64,000 nt of DNA from CAXXXW01 sp963665555. Its GTDB lineage: Bacteria > Pseudomonadota > Alphaproteobacteria > Thalassobaculales > Thalassobaculaceae. The stretch is from positions 2,294,001 through 2,358,000 of the forward strand of contig OY762308.1 in NCBI GenBank assembly GCA_963665555.2, read 5' to 3'. Positions 25,885-34,279 of this stretch are shown here, piece after piece (positions within the stretch are counted from its first letter, which is position 1; every line of letters starts with the position of its first letter). The notes under the pieces are model-generated. The model made no database searches. It was not told where the DNA came from and worked only from the letters and a program-made list of their open reading frames with translations. Position numbers and translations under genes: made by a program.

Positions 25885-27131
25885 ACCAGCCCCAGTTCGA
25901 CGAAGCCGTCGCGCCGCGTCGCGTATAGCGGGTCCTCCCGGCCGACGCCGAGGAAGGCGAGGCCCTCCAGCCGCAGGGACACCTCGTCCGTCAGGCGCCG
26001 CCTGAACTCGACCGCCAGGACCGCGCCGCCGTCGCCGGCGTCCACCGTCGCGCCGGCGAGGAGTTCGGAGCCGTCCGCGTCGTTGAACGCGACGCGGGCG
26101 CCGAGGAACAGGTCGTTCTCGAACGCCGTCGTCGCGTCCCGGCCCCGCCCGTCACGGTTCCATTCGGCCAGCACGCCGAGGTCGACGTCCGAGTCCAGCA
26201 CGGAGCGGAAGGTGTACTCCCCGCCGGCGACGACGGCGGCGTAGTCCCGCTCCGCGCCGAGGCGGTCCGGGGCGCCGGCGCGGCCGATCGCCTCCAGCTT
26301 CAGCAGCCACTCGCCGGCGGTGTACTGCGCGTCCAGCCCGATCTGGCGGATGCGCGCGTAATGCGGCGCCAGGACCGGCGCGCCGCCGCCGCCCGGCGCG
26401 AGGCGGAAGGACGGCTCGCGGGCCGTCCCGTCGAACAGGGAGAGGCCGATGTCGAGCGGGCCGAGGCTCCTTGCGTAGCGGGCGGCGGCGTCGACGCGCC
26501 ACTTGCCGGCCGGGCTTTCCCGGGTGGCGAGGCCGTTGTCCACGACGAGCGGCCCGCGCGGCCGGCCGGCGCGGCCGGGGAAGGTCCGCGCGCGGTGGAA
26601 GGGCAGCAGGAACAGTTCCAGCGCGCCCCATTCGCCGGAGAAGGTGGCGTGGGCCATCGGCTGGCCCAGCTTGGCCTCGCCGTCGGGGTGCGCCGCGAGG
26701 TCGGTCTGGTTGACGATATCGACCAGGTGGCGCGACTCGGCGACGCCCCAGAACACCCGGTCGACGCCGAGGCGCAGTTCCCACTCCCCCTCGCCCATCT
26801 CGCCCCAGGTCAGGAAATAGGCCTCGCGCGGGTCGGCGAGCGTGCGGCCGGGATCGGCGGCGTCGTAACGCAGGTACGGCGCGAGCACGAGGCTGTCGCC
26901 CCCCGGCCAGTCGAGGTAAAGCGCCGGCTCCGCCCAGAAGCCGCCGGCGCCGGCGCGCTGGCCGGGATACGCCGCGGTCTGGGGATGCCAGCGCGCCTCG
27001 ACGCCGACCCGCCCGGAAAAGTCGGCCTCGACGCCCGCGGAACCGTCTCCCGCGCCGGCGCCGGCCGCCGGCCCGAACAGGCAGGCCGCCGCGAGCGCCG
27101 CGCCGCGAAGCCGCGACCGGGCCGCCGTCAC
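25872..27131 (-). CDS. Outer-membrane beta-barrel protein of an MMPL export operon
   Basis: 419 residues with a signal peptide (RLRGAALAAACLFGPAAGAG) and a long run of alternating amphipathic strands ending in an aromatic residue (ELGLVYGF), the pattern of an outer-membrane barrel. It begins with a GTG that overlaps the stop of the LolA-like gene (GTGA). Third member of the MMPL, LolA-like, OMP set, which recurs in many proteobacteria. By position it should be the outer-membrane exit or acceptor for the lipid or hydrophobic compound moved by the MMPL protein. It resembles DUF1302-type porins in general layout but I cannot assign a named family. Confidence 0.75.
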   Translation of the reverse strand: MTAARSRLRGAALAAACLFGPAAGAGAGDGSAGVEADFSGRVGVEARWHPQTAAYPGQRAGAGGFWAEPALYLDWPGGDSLVLAPYLRYDAADPGRTLADPREAYFLTWGEMGEGEWELRLGVDRVFWGVAESRHLVDIVNQTDLAAHPDGEAKLGQPMAHATFSGEWGALELFLLPFHRARTFPGRAGRPRGPLVVDNGLATRESPAGKWRVDAAARYARSLGPLDIGLSLFDGTAREPSFRLAPGGGGAPVLAPHYARIRQIGLDAQYTAGEWLLKLEAIGRAGAPDRLGAERDYAAVVAGGEYTFRSVLDSDVDLGVLAEWNRDGRGRDATTAFENDLFLGARVAFNDADGSELLAGATVDAGDGGAVLAVEFRRRLTDEVSLRLEGLAFLGVGREDPLYATRRDGFVELGLVYGF

Positions 27132-27979
27132 CGCGCCCGCCGCAACCCGGTCTTGCCGAACGCGCGGGGGTCGAGGCCGGTCCGGAACCGGATGTCGGAC
27201 CACGCCAGCACGGTGCTCTTCCCCGTCTGCAGGTTGGTCATCGTCAGCTTGCGCGCCTGCCAGTAGCGGTCGAGGTAGAGTTCGTAATCCTCGGCGGCCA
27301 GCGTTTTCAGCAGCGTGTCCTTGCGGTCGTAATACTCGATCTTGCGGACGCGCAACTCGTCGCGGTCGCGCCAGACGACCTGGCGGCTGTAGCCCGACTT
27401 GCGGTCCGTCGGCACGCGCTCCGTGACGGAGCAGGCGGCGCCGTCGCCGCCGCACGGCTCGTCGCGCAGGTGGCGGTAGGCGAATTTCTCCACCTCCGGC
27501 GAACCCATGTCCTCGTAGGCGAATTCGCTGCCCATGAAGGAGCCGGAGCGGTTGGAGGAGGCGATGCGCTTCACCCGCTTCAGCGCGGGCAGGTAGAGCC
27601 ACTGGTCGTCCGGCCCCTCGCGATGGGCGTGGATGAGCAGCGCCGTGCCCTTCACGTCGCGCGGCGTGTCGAAGACGAACAGCGTCTTGTCGCCGTCGCC
27701 GGGGGTTTCGAGGATTTGCACGCGGAGTTCGCGCCGGCTCTCCTTGCCGTGGCGGTTGCGCAGCGTCATGTCCATGCGGGCGGCGAGGTCCTCGAAGCCG
27801 CTCTCGCGGTCGCGGACCGCGACGGCGATGGCGAGGCCCGCCTCCTCCGGCGTCTGGGCGCGCGCGGCGGGCGGCGGCGCGAGGACGCCGGCGGCGGCGA
27901 GCGCGAGGCAGGCGAGGACGGCGGCGCGGAACGCAAGCGGCCGCCGGCGCGGGAGGCGGGCGGGAGCGGGACGGATCAT
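27128..27979 (-). CDS. Outer membrane lipoprotein-sorting (LolA-like) periplasmic protein
   Basis: 283 residues with a signal peptide (about 42 residues, ending PPPAARAQ). The mature part has LolA/LolB-fold wording used by the outer membrane lipoprotein-sorting family found beside MMPL exporters: DMTLRNRHGKESRRELRVQI, ALLIHAHREGPDDQWLYLP, ALKRVKRIASSNRSGSFMGS and LAAEDYELYLDRYWQARKL. It probably carries a hydrophobic molecule across the periplasm between the MMPL protein and the outer-membrane protein. It overlaps both neighbours by 4 bases (ATGA upstream, GTGA downstream), a tightly coupled three-gene unit. Confidence 0.88.
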   Translation of the reverse strand: MIRPAPARLPRRRPLAFRAAVLACLALAAAGVLAPPPAARAQTPEEAGLAIAVAVRDRESGFEDLAARMDMTLRNRHGKESRRELRVQILETPGDGDKTLFVFDTPRDVKGTALLIHAHREGPDDQWLYLPALKRVKRIASSNRSGSFMGSEFAYEDMGSPEVEKFAYRHLRDEPCGGDGAACSVTERVPTDRKSGYSRQVVWRDRDELRVRKIEYYDRKDTLLKTLAAEDYELYLDRYWQARKLTMTNLQTGKSTVLAWSDIRFRTGLDPRAFGKTGLRRAR

Positions 27980-30291
27980 GGCTTCTTCCGGTCGATGAGC
28001 ATCAGCAGCGGCGGCAGCAGCAGGAAATCGGCCAGCAGCGCGAAGACGAGCACGATCGCGACCAGCAGGCCCAGCGCCCAGCTGACCTCGAAGCCGGAGG
28101 TGGCGAACACCAGGAAACCCGCCGCCAGCACGGCGGTGGTGGTCCAGAGCGCGTGGCCCACGCCGCGGAAGGCGGCGCGCGTCGCGTCCTCCGCCGAGCC
28201 GCCCTCGCGCCGGGCCTTGAGGTAGCGGCTCAGGAAATGGATCGTGTCGTCCACGACGATCCCGAACGCGACGGCCGTGACCACCGAGGCGGCGAGGCCG
28301 ACATGGCCGACCAGGTAGCCCCACGCGCCGAAACCCATGGCGGCGGGCAGGAAGTTGGGCACGAGGCTGACAAGGCCGATGCGCGCGCTGCGGAACACCG
28401 CCACCAGGATCAGCGAGATCGCCGCCATGGCGACGATCGTGCCGCGCAACATGCTTTCGATGTTCCGCTGGGCGAGGTGGGCGAAGATCATGCTGACGCC
28501 CGAGGCCCCCGCCGCGAGGCCGGGCGCGTTGTCGCGCAGCCAGGCTTGCGCGCGCGCGTCGAGGGCGCGCTGCTCCCGGGCCGACAGGTTCCGGGCGACC
28601 ACGGTCATGCGCGTCGCCGACTTGGCGACATCGATCCGGTCGTTGAGGTCGGCGCCGAAGGGGAGCGACAGTTCGTACAGCAGCAGGTATTGCGCGGCGA
28701 GGTCGGCGTCGCCGGGCAGCCGGTGGAAGGCCGGATCGTCGCCGTTCATGTTGCGGTTGAGGCGTTTCATGACATCCGAAAAGACCCGCACATGGCTGGT
28801 TTCCGGCTGCGCCCTGAACCATTCGGCGAAGGCGTCGATCCGGCGCAGGTACTCCGGGTCCGAGACGCCGCCCTCGCGGCCGGAGTCGAGGGAGTATTCG
28901 AGGACCTCCAGCCCGGTCAGGTTGGCGATCACGAAATCCGTGTCGCGGCGGAACTCGTAGCTTTCGTCGAAATACCGCGTCCAGTTGTCGCTCAGCTCGT
29001 TGCGGGGAATCCCGGCGACCGCGACCGCCGCCGCCGCGAGGCAGGACCACAGCAGGAGCCGGCGGCGCGCGACGACGAAATCGCCCAGCCGGTCGAAAAA
29101 GCCCGCCTCCGCCGGGCCGGCGCGGACGCGCGCCCGCAGGGGCAGGACCGAGAGCAGCGCCGGCAGCAGGGTCGTCGAAAAGACGAAGGCGCAGGCGACG
29201 CCGAGCGCCACGAAATTGCCGAGCACATGGAAGGGCGGGGAGTCGGAGGCGTTGAGGCTAAGGAAGCCGATCGCCGTGGTGACCGATGTCAGGAACATCG
29301 GCCAGACGTTCTCGCGCAGCGACGCCGCGATCGCGTCGTTCCTGGAGAGGCCGCGCCCCATCTCCGCCAGCGCGCCCGCGACGACATGCACCGAATGCGC
29401 CACGGCGATCGTCAACACGATGATCGGCACGCCGGAACTGGCGGGCGAGAACACGGCGCCGAGCCAGCCCGCGAGGCCCATCGTCGCGGCCACGGCGAAC
29501 ACGAGCGAGACGGCGAGCGCCAGCGTCGCGAGCGCCGAGCGCAGGAGGAGGCCGGCCCCGGCGAGGACCAGCAGGAACACGATCGGCGCGAGCGTCTCGA
29601 AATCCTCCTTCGTCGCGTCGGCGAAGGCGCGGTTCATCGGAACGTCGCCGGTGAGGCGGAAATCGATGTCCGGGTGGGCGGCGCGCGCCCGCTCCAGGAC
29701 GGCGCCGAGGTAGTCGGTTATCTCCGCCACGGCGGCGTCGGGCTCGTCCGGCAGGACGAAATTGATCGCCAGCCCGCCGACCCGCCCGTCGCGGGAAACC
29801 AGGCGGCCGGCGATCTCCGGCGAGCCGAGCGCGACGGTCTCGACCCGCGCGAGGCCGGCGTCGTCGAGCGCGGCGGCGCCGTCCACGAGGGGTTCGACGA
29901 CCAGGTCGTCGCCCTCGGCCCAGCTGTGGTTGTAGTTGGTCAGGGAATCGACCCGGCCGGCGTAGGGCGCGCGCCAGCCAGCCTCGGTCAACTCCTCGAT
30001 GGCGCCCAGCGCCTCGCGGTCGAACACCGCGCCGTTCCGGGGCGCGACGGCGATCAGGGCCGTGTTGGTGACGGCGTAGGTGTCCTCGAGGGCGTGGAAA
30101 GCGGCAAGTTGCGGATTGTCGTCGCCGAACAGGATGCGGTAGTCGTTCGAGACGGCGATATGCCGCCCGCCGGCCGCCGCCGCCAGCATGGCCAGCAGCG
30201 CGAGCGCGAGCACGATCCACCGGCGGCGGAGGATCGCGGCGGCCCAGGCGTCGAGCCGCCCGGCCGGCGTTGTCCCGACCGTCGGATTCAC
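27976..30291 (-). CDS. MMPL/RND-superfamily exporter
   Basis: 771-residue inner-membrane protein of the COG1033 type, with two repeats of a periplasmic loop and six helices. Helix 1 is IVLALALLAMLAAAAGG; the first MMPL domain spans about 210-390 and the second about 600-760. The charged or polar residues in the central helices are in IAVAHSVHVVAG and FGIVVDDTIHFLSRYL. The start at GTG 30291 has GGAGG 10 bases upstream; the GTG at 30309 has no such site. Relatives move lipids and hopanoids (HpnN is a distant cousin). Next to hpnCDE this suggests a hydrophobic cargo; the cargo is not shown by the sequence. Confidence 0.9.
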   Translation of the reverse strand: MNPTVGTTPAGRLDAWAAAILRRRWIVLALALLAMLAAAAGGRHIAVSNDYRILFGDDNPQLAAFHALEDTYAVTNTALIAVAPRNGAVFDREALGAIEELTEAGWRAPYAGRVDSLTNYNHSWAEGDDLVVEPLVDGAAALDDAGLARVETVALGSPEIAGRLVSRDGRVGGLAINFVLPDEPDAAVAEITDYLGAVLERARAAHPDIDFRLTGDVPMNRAFADATKEDFETLAPIVFLLVLAGAGLLLRSALATLALAVSLVFAVAATMGLAGWLGAVFSPASSGVPIIVLTIAVAHSVHVVAGALAEMGRGLSRNDAIAASLRENVWPMFLTSVTTAIGFLSLNASDSPPFHVLGNFVALGVACAFVFSTTLLPALLSVLPLRARVRAGPAEAGFFDRLGDFVVARRRLLLWSCLAAAAVAVAGIPRNELSDNWTRYFDESYEFRRDTDFVIANLTGLEVLEYSLDSGREGGVSDPEYLRRIDAFAEWFRAQPETSHVRVFSDVMKRLNRNMNGDDPAFHRLPGDADLAAQYLLLYELSLPFGADLNDRIDVAKSATRMTVVARNLSAREQRALDARAQAWLRDNAPGLAAGASGVSMIFAHLAQRNIESMLRGTIVAMAAISLILVAVFRSARIGLVSLVPNFLPAAMGFGAWGYLVGHVGLAASVVTAVAFGIVVDDTIHFLSRYLKARREGGSAEDATRAAFRGVGHALWTTTAVLAAGFLVFATSGFEVSWALGLLVAIVLVFALLADFLLLPPLLMLIDRKKP

Positions 30292-30305
30292 GTCGTCGGC
30301 CTCCT

Positions 30306-31460
30306 TCACCAGTCGCTCGCTTCCTTGGCACGCACATGGTCGGGCAGCCCGTACTTCAACCCGCCCTCGTCGTACACGGCGATTTGCATCAGCGAAGAGA
30401 AGTTGTCCAGCCTGACCGTGTTGTCGGCCCGAAGAAGCCGTCCGAGACGCTGCTTGAACCGGAAATAGGACAGGGTGAGCGCGGCGTAGGATTTCGGGAA
30501 CCCGAAATCGTCGGCGAGCTGGCGGCCGATGAGCGCCCGCGAGAGGCGATAGGCCAGGCGCACCGGTTTTTCCCGCTCCGCGGGGTCCTTCACGCCGGCC
30601 ACCGCCGGGATGGCCTGGATCAGGACATTCGCCACGGCGACCGATTCGGGCGACGGCGGCGGCTCGCACAAGTATCCGGTCCTGTAGATCGCCGCCGCGT
30701 CGGCCGCGTTCTTGTAGAGGATTTTCTCGGGAATTCCCATGAGGTAGCCGGAGTAACGCCAGACATCGAGCACGCTGGCCTTTTCCTCATCCGTGTATTT
30801 CGCGCCCACCGCGGCCGGGTATTCGAGCAACCGCTGGGAAAACACCGAAATCGCAAAGCCCAGATGCGCCGCGCTCACCGGCGTGCCCCACTGGTCGGCT
30901 TGCCATTCGTCGGAGTCCGCCAGCAGGCTTCTGATCCGCGAATGGACGAAACGGATGCGCACGGACAGTTTCCAGCCGTCGCCCTCCCTGTAGAGACCTC
31001 CGGGATAGAATATCTCCAGCATGTGACGGTTGTTCTGCCGCAGGCGCCGCACCGTGGTGGAAACCCGTTTGGTAATGGCGAAGGATTTGGCGATCAGCGT
31101 GGAAAAACCTTCCACCAGCACCTCGGTGACGAACGCGACAAGCATCAGGTCCACGTTCGCGTTGAAGGCGCGTATCCCCGGACGGAAGCCCTCGTAGTAG
31201 AGCCAGGGCGGCTCGCGCAGGTTGTCGAAAAACTCGCGCATGGACTGGGGCGCGTCGCGCAGGATGTCACTCCGCCCCTCGATGCCGGCCCCGACGAAGC
31301 GCTGCAGATCGGCATTCGACATGGAGGCGGCCCATTCCCGCATCAGCGGATCGAGCTCGCGATCCCCGATCGTGGTGTGCGCGATGTAGTTGTCCGCCCG
31401 GTCCCGGTCCACTTCCCGCGCTTTGGCATAGCCTTCCGCGTAAGCAGTGGGAATTTTCAT
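30306..31460 (-). CDS. MpaB/latex-clearing-protein family oxygenase, copy 1
   Basis: 384-residue member of the MpaB/Lcp (former DUF2236) family, haem-b oxygenases that cleave C=C bonds of polyisoprenoids (rubber) or farnesyl side chains. The family hallmark is KLSVRIRFVHSRIRSLL, whose histidine matches the axial haem ligand of Lcp; the conserved arginine/threonine helix is VSTTVRRLRQNNRHMLEI. There is no signal peptide, so it is probably cytoplasmic or membrane-associated. AGGAGGTCAGC before the ATG is an excellent ribosome site. It lies 14 bases upstream of the MMPL gene and is about half identical by eye to the copy at 31855. Substrate unproven; squalene or another isoprenoid is an inference from the hpn neighbours. 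Confidence 0.85.
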   Translation of the reverse strand: MKIPTAYAEGYAKAREVDRDRADNYIAHTTIGDRELDPLMREWAASMSNADLQRFVGAGIEGRSDILRDAPQSMREFFDNLREPPWLYYEGFRPGIRAFNANVDLMLVAFVTEVLVEGFSTLIAKSFAITKRVSTTVRRLRQNNRHMLEIFYPGGLYREGDGWKLSVRIRFVHSRIRSLLADSDEWQADQWGTPVSAAHLGFAISVFSQRLLEYPAAVGAKYTDEEKASVLDVWRYSGYLMGIPEKILYKNAADAAAIYRTGYLCEPPPSPESVAVANVLIQAIPAVAGVKDPAEREKPVRLAYRLSRALIGRQLADDFGFPKSYAALTLSYFRFKQRLGRLLRADNTVRLDNFSSLMQIAVYDEGGLKYGLPDHVRAKEASDW

Positions 31461-31745
31461 GCTGACCTCCTCGGGGTCGGGCCGGCGATAGCGGGCGCGC
31501 CACGCCGCGAGTTCCCTTCGGAGGATCATCCGCAAGTCTTCCCGGGCGCAAGGCATAATGTCCCGGGAGAGGGTTTTTCGAGGACCTTTCGTGTTTCCGG
31601 GCGATCGTCCCGGGGAGCCGGTCGTCGTCCCGCGCGGTCGTTGCCCGGCGGGTCGCGAGGCTTGCCCCGTCGGGAACGGCCTGGACGGGAGCGAGGGCGG
31701 CGCGGCCGCGCCCGCCCGGCGAAGCGGCGCGACGCCGCGGGCGGA

Positions 31746-31811
31746 CGCGAGCACGATCCGCCGGCGGCGGAGAATCGCGGCGTCCCGGGCGTCGAGCCGC
31801 GCGGACGTCAC
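31746..31811 (-). pseudogene. Relic of the MMPL gene 5' end
   Basis: Reading down from a GTG at 31811, codons give ARLDARDAAILRRRRIVLAS, against GRLDAWAAAILRRRWIVLAL at the start of the MMPL protein. At DNA level 31746-31799 matches 30205-30258 at 50 of 54 positions by my count. The relic lies just downstream of oxygenase copy 2, exactly where the intact MMPL start lies after copy 1. It therefore marks a duplicated oxygenase-MMPL unit whose second MMPL gene was deleted. The remaining 31461-31745 sequence has no recognised gene. Confidence 0.8.
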
Positions 31812-31854
31812 GGCGCCGTCCCGCGAACGGGCCGGGGCGCGGCGGCGGCCCGGT

Positions 31855-33027
31855 TCACCATTGCGACGACAACTCCGCGCGCGCCTGGTCGGGCAGCCGG
31901 TAGGTCAGGCCCATCTCGTCGTACAGCGAGACGCCGAAAACGGTTTCGAGGTCGTTCCCGTTGCGGATGCCGACCCGGCCCGCCAGCTTGTCGAGCGCTT
32001 TTCCCGTTCGATACCAGAACAGTATGGTTTTGGATTTGAACTGGGAAGTTTTCGGAAAATTCAGCGTATCGGCAAGATTTTTCCCAATCAACGCTCGCGA
32101 AATCGGGTAGATCAGGTTCTGTACGAGTTTCTTCCTCTCGCCCGGATCCGAAATGCCCGCCACCAGCGGGGCGGAGTTGATCAGGGCGTTGGCCATGACC
32201 ATCGCGTCCTCTCCCGGCGGCGGCTCGCACATGCCGCCGATCCTGTGTATCGCCAGGGCGTCCTCTTCGTCGGCGTAAAGGATCGTGTCCGGTATCCCCA
32301 TGAGGTGGCCGGCGTAGCGCCAGACGGCGCAGAAACTTTCCCGTTCCTCCTTCGTCCAGGACGCGCCGAGGGACCTGGAATGCGCGATTGTCCGGGCGCT
32401 GAAACACGCGATCGCATAGCCCAGATGCGCCGCGCTGATCGGAACGCCGAACTCGCCCTCGTCCCACTCGTCCGTCTCGCGCAGCAGGCTCCTGACCCGC
32501 GCATGGACGAACCGGATGCGGACGGACAGTTTCCAGCCGTCTCCGTAGCGGTTCGTCCCGCCGGGAAAGAAGATTTCCACCATGTGGCGGTTGTTCTGCT
32601 GGAGCCGCCTGACGCCCTTGTCGAACAGGCGGCCGGTGCTGGCGAAAGACTTGCTGATCAGGGTGGAGAAACCGTCGATCAGCACGCCGGCGGCGAAAGC
32701 GGCCACGACCTGGGTCGTCTCCCGCTGGAAGGCGCGAACCCCGGGCCCGAAGGCGTCGCGGTCGAGCCAGGGCGGATCTGGCGGCGGGTCCAGGAAAAAG
32801 GCGCGCAGCTTCGGCGGCGCGTCGCGCAGGCCGTCCCGGTCCTCCTCCATGCCGGCCCGGATGAAACGGTCCGTGTCCGCCGGGGAAAACGCCGCGAGTT
32901 CCGCGACGATTTCGTCCATGACCGGATCGCCGATCGTGGTGTGCGCGATGTAATTGTCGGCCCGGCTCCGGTCCGCTTCCCGGGCCGTGGCGTAACCCTC
33001 GGCGTAGGCGCTCGGCGGTCGCGGCAT
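31855..33027 (-). CDS. MpaB/latex-clearing-protein family oxygenase, copy 2
   Basis: 390-residue paralogue of the protein at 30306-31460. The two share AYAEGYA.AREADR.RADNY near the N-terminus, NNRHMVEIFFPGG, the haem-ligand segment KLSVRIRFVHARVRSLL, SAAHLGYAI, YAGHLMGIP and a C-terminal YDEMGLTYRLPDQ. It has its own predicted promoter (33077-33105) and an intact frame, so both copies are probably active. Divergence is spread evenly along the length rather than concentrated at the active site. It heads the minus-strand run oxygenase 2, MMPL relic, oxygenase 1, MMPL, LolA-like, OMP. Confidence 0.85.
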   Translation of the reverse strand: MPRPPSAYAEGYATAREADRSRADNYIAHTTIGDPVMDEIVAELAAFSPADTDRFIRAGMEEDRDGLRDAPPKLRAFFLDPPPDPPWLDRDAFGPGVRAFQRETTQVVAAFAAGVLIDGFSTLISKSFASTGRLFDKGVRRLQQNNRHMVEIFFPGGTNRYGDGWKLSVRIRFVHARVRSLLRETDEWDEGEFGVPISAAHLGYAIACFSARTIAHSRSLGASWTKEERESFCAVWRYAGHLMGIPDTILYADEEDALAIHRIGGMCEPPPGEDAMVMANALINSAPLVAGISDPGERKKLVQNLIYPISRALIGKNLADTLNFPKTSQFKSKTILFWYRTGKALDKLAGRVGIRNGNDLETVFGVSLYDEMGLTYRLPDQARAELSSQW

Positions 33028-33076
33028 AAGCCGTTCTCCGGATGGCCTTCCTTCCAGGCGCGCGTTCGTCGCCCGG

Positions 33077-33105
33077 AGTGTATCCTCAACCGGTCACATG
33101 CGCAA
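33077..33105 (-). promoter_or_regulatory. Sigma70-like promoter for oxygenase copy 2
   Basis: On the minus strand TTGCGC (33105-33100) and TACACT (33082-33077) are 17 bases apart. The surrounding 33090-33175 is unusually AT-rich for this genome. The start codon at 33027 lies about 45 bases downstream of the expected transcription start. Nothing else is seen in the 33028-33332 gap. Confidence 0.45.
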
Positions 33106-33332
33106 AGCGAAAAGCCTAAAGCGGCGCGCGGTGAAAACGGGAGAATAAGATGCTTTAAGGCGCTCCATGGCAAAATGCGAATGTCCCGAAAAGTTCGCAT
33201 GGCGCTCCCGCCCGCGGCCGCTCCCGCCCGCCGGCGCGCCGCCGGCGAAGCGGCGTGACGGGGCGGGCGGGCGCGGGTATACAGGGGCCGTCCGGCGCGG
33301 CCGGGCGCGCCGCGGAACGGGGGAGGCGAAGC

Positions 33333-34223
33333 GTGTTCGAGGGTTTCGAGAGGTCGCGGATCGACGCCGGCGGCGTCGGGATCGCTGTCGTCCACGGCGG
33401 CTCCGGGCCGCCGCTGCTGATGCTGCACGGCTATCCGCAGAGCCATGTCGAATGGCACGCGGTCGCGCCGCGCCTGGCCGAGCGCTTCACGGTCGTCTGC
33501 CCGGACCTGCGCGGCTACGGCGACAGCGACAAGCCGGAGCCGCAAGCCGACCACTCCACCTATTGCAAGCGGACATCGGCCGCCGACCAGGTCGCCGTCA
33601 TGCGCGCGCTGGGCCACGAGACCTTCCACCTGGTGGGGCACGACCGGGGCGTGCGGGTCGGGCTGCGCCTCGCGCTCGACCACGCGGAGCGGGTGCGGAG
33701 CTTCACGGCCCTCGACGTCGTCCCCTCGCTGGAGGCGTTCGAGAACATGGACGCCGCGCTGGCGTTTTCCTGGTTCCACTGGAACCTGATGCGCCAGCCC
33801 TCGCCGCTGCCGGAGACGGTGTTCTCGTCCAACCCCAGGCTGTTCCTCGATTTCTTCCTGGAGCAGTGGAGCGCCGTGCCCAATTCCTTCGCGCCGGAGG
33901 CCTACGCCGAATACCTGCGCTGCTTCTCGGACCCGGGGACGGTGCGGACGATGTGCGCCGACTACCGCGCCGTCGCGCTCGACCTGGAGCACGACCGCGC
34001 CGACCGGGACCGCAAGCTCGCCTGCCCGGTGCTGGTCCTGTGGGCCGGGAACATGCCGCGCCGGCCCGGCTGGCAGACGGGGGCCAGGCTCGACATGATG
34101 GAGGTGTGGCGCGGCCGCGCCCCCGGCGCGCGCGGCCGGCCGATGGATTGCGGCCACTTCATCCCGGAAGAGGCGCCGGAGGAGCTGCTGGCCGAACTGC
34201 TGGCGTTCTTGCCGGAGGGCTGA
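33333..34223 (+). CDS. Alpha/beta hydrolase, predicted fluoroacetate (haloacetate) dehalogenase
   Basis: 296 residues from a GTG preceded by GGGAGGCGAA. The nucleophile elbow reads GHDRG (Asp104) where ordinary hydrolases have Ser. All residues I recall as functional in the Rhodopseudomonas and Burkholderia fluoroacetate dehalogenases are present: Asp104 nucleophile, Arg105 and Arg108 for the carboxylate, Asp128 (LDVVPS), the halide pocket His149-Trp150 (FHW) and Tyr211 (CADYRA), and the catalytic His275 (GHFIPEEAPEE). The enzyme would hydrolyse the C-F or C-Cl bond of haloacetates to glycolate. It is divergent from the oxygenase cluster and convergent with the DUF385 gene. Epoxide hydrolase activity is the main alternative, but the His-Trp-Tyr triad argues against it. 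Confidence 0.82.
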   Translation: MFEGFERSRIDAGGVGIAVVHGGSGPPLLMLHGYPQSHVEWHAVAPRLAERFTVVCPDLRGYGDSDKPEPQADHSTYCKRTSAADQVAVMRALGHETFHLVGHDRGVRVGLRLALDHAERVRSFTALDVVPSLEAFENMDAALAFSWFHWNLMRQPSPLPETVFSSNPRLFLDFFLEQWSAVPNSFAPEAYAEYLRCFSDPGTVRTMCADYRAVALDLEHDRADRDRKLACPVLVLWAGNMPRRPGWQTGARLDMMEVWRGRAPGARGRPMDCGHFIPEEAPEELLAELLAFLPEG

Positions 34224-34279
34224 GGCCGGGTTTCGCGCCGGGGAGGGCCGGGGCGCGGAACGCTCGCGCGGCGGAGCCT

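Noticed and set aside
27976..30291. Calling the MMPL exporter HpnN because of the hpn neighbours
   Set aside because: The protein and its LolA-like and outer-membrane partners fit the general COG1033 export set; distinctive HpnN features could not be confirmed by eye.
31461..31745. A coding extension of oxygenase copy 1 upstream of 31460
   Set aside because: The frame stays open but crosses the MMPL relic, while the ATG at 31460 has an excellent ribosome site and aligns with the start of copy 2.
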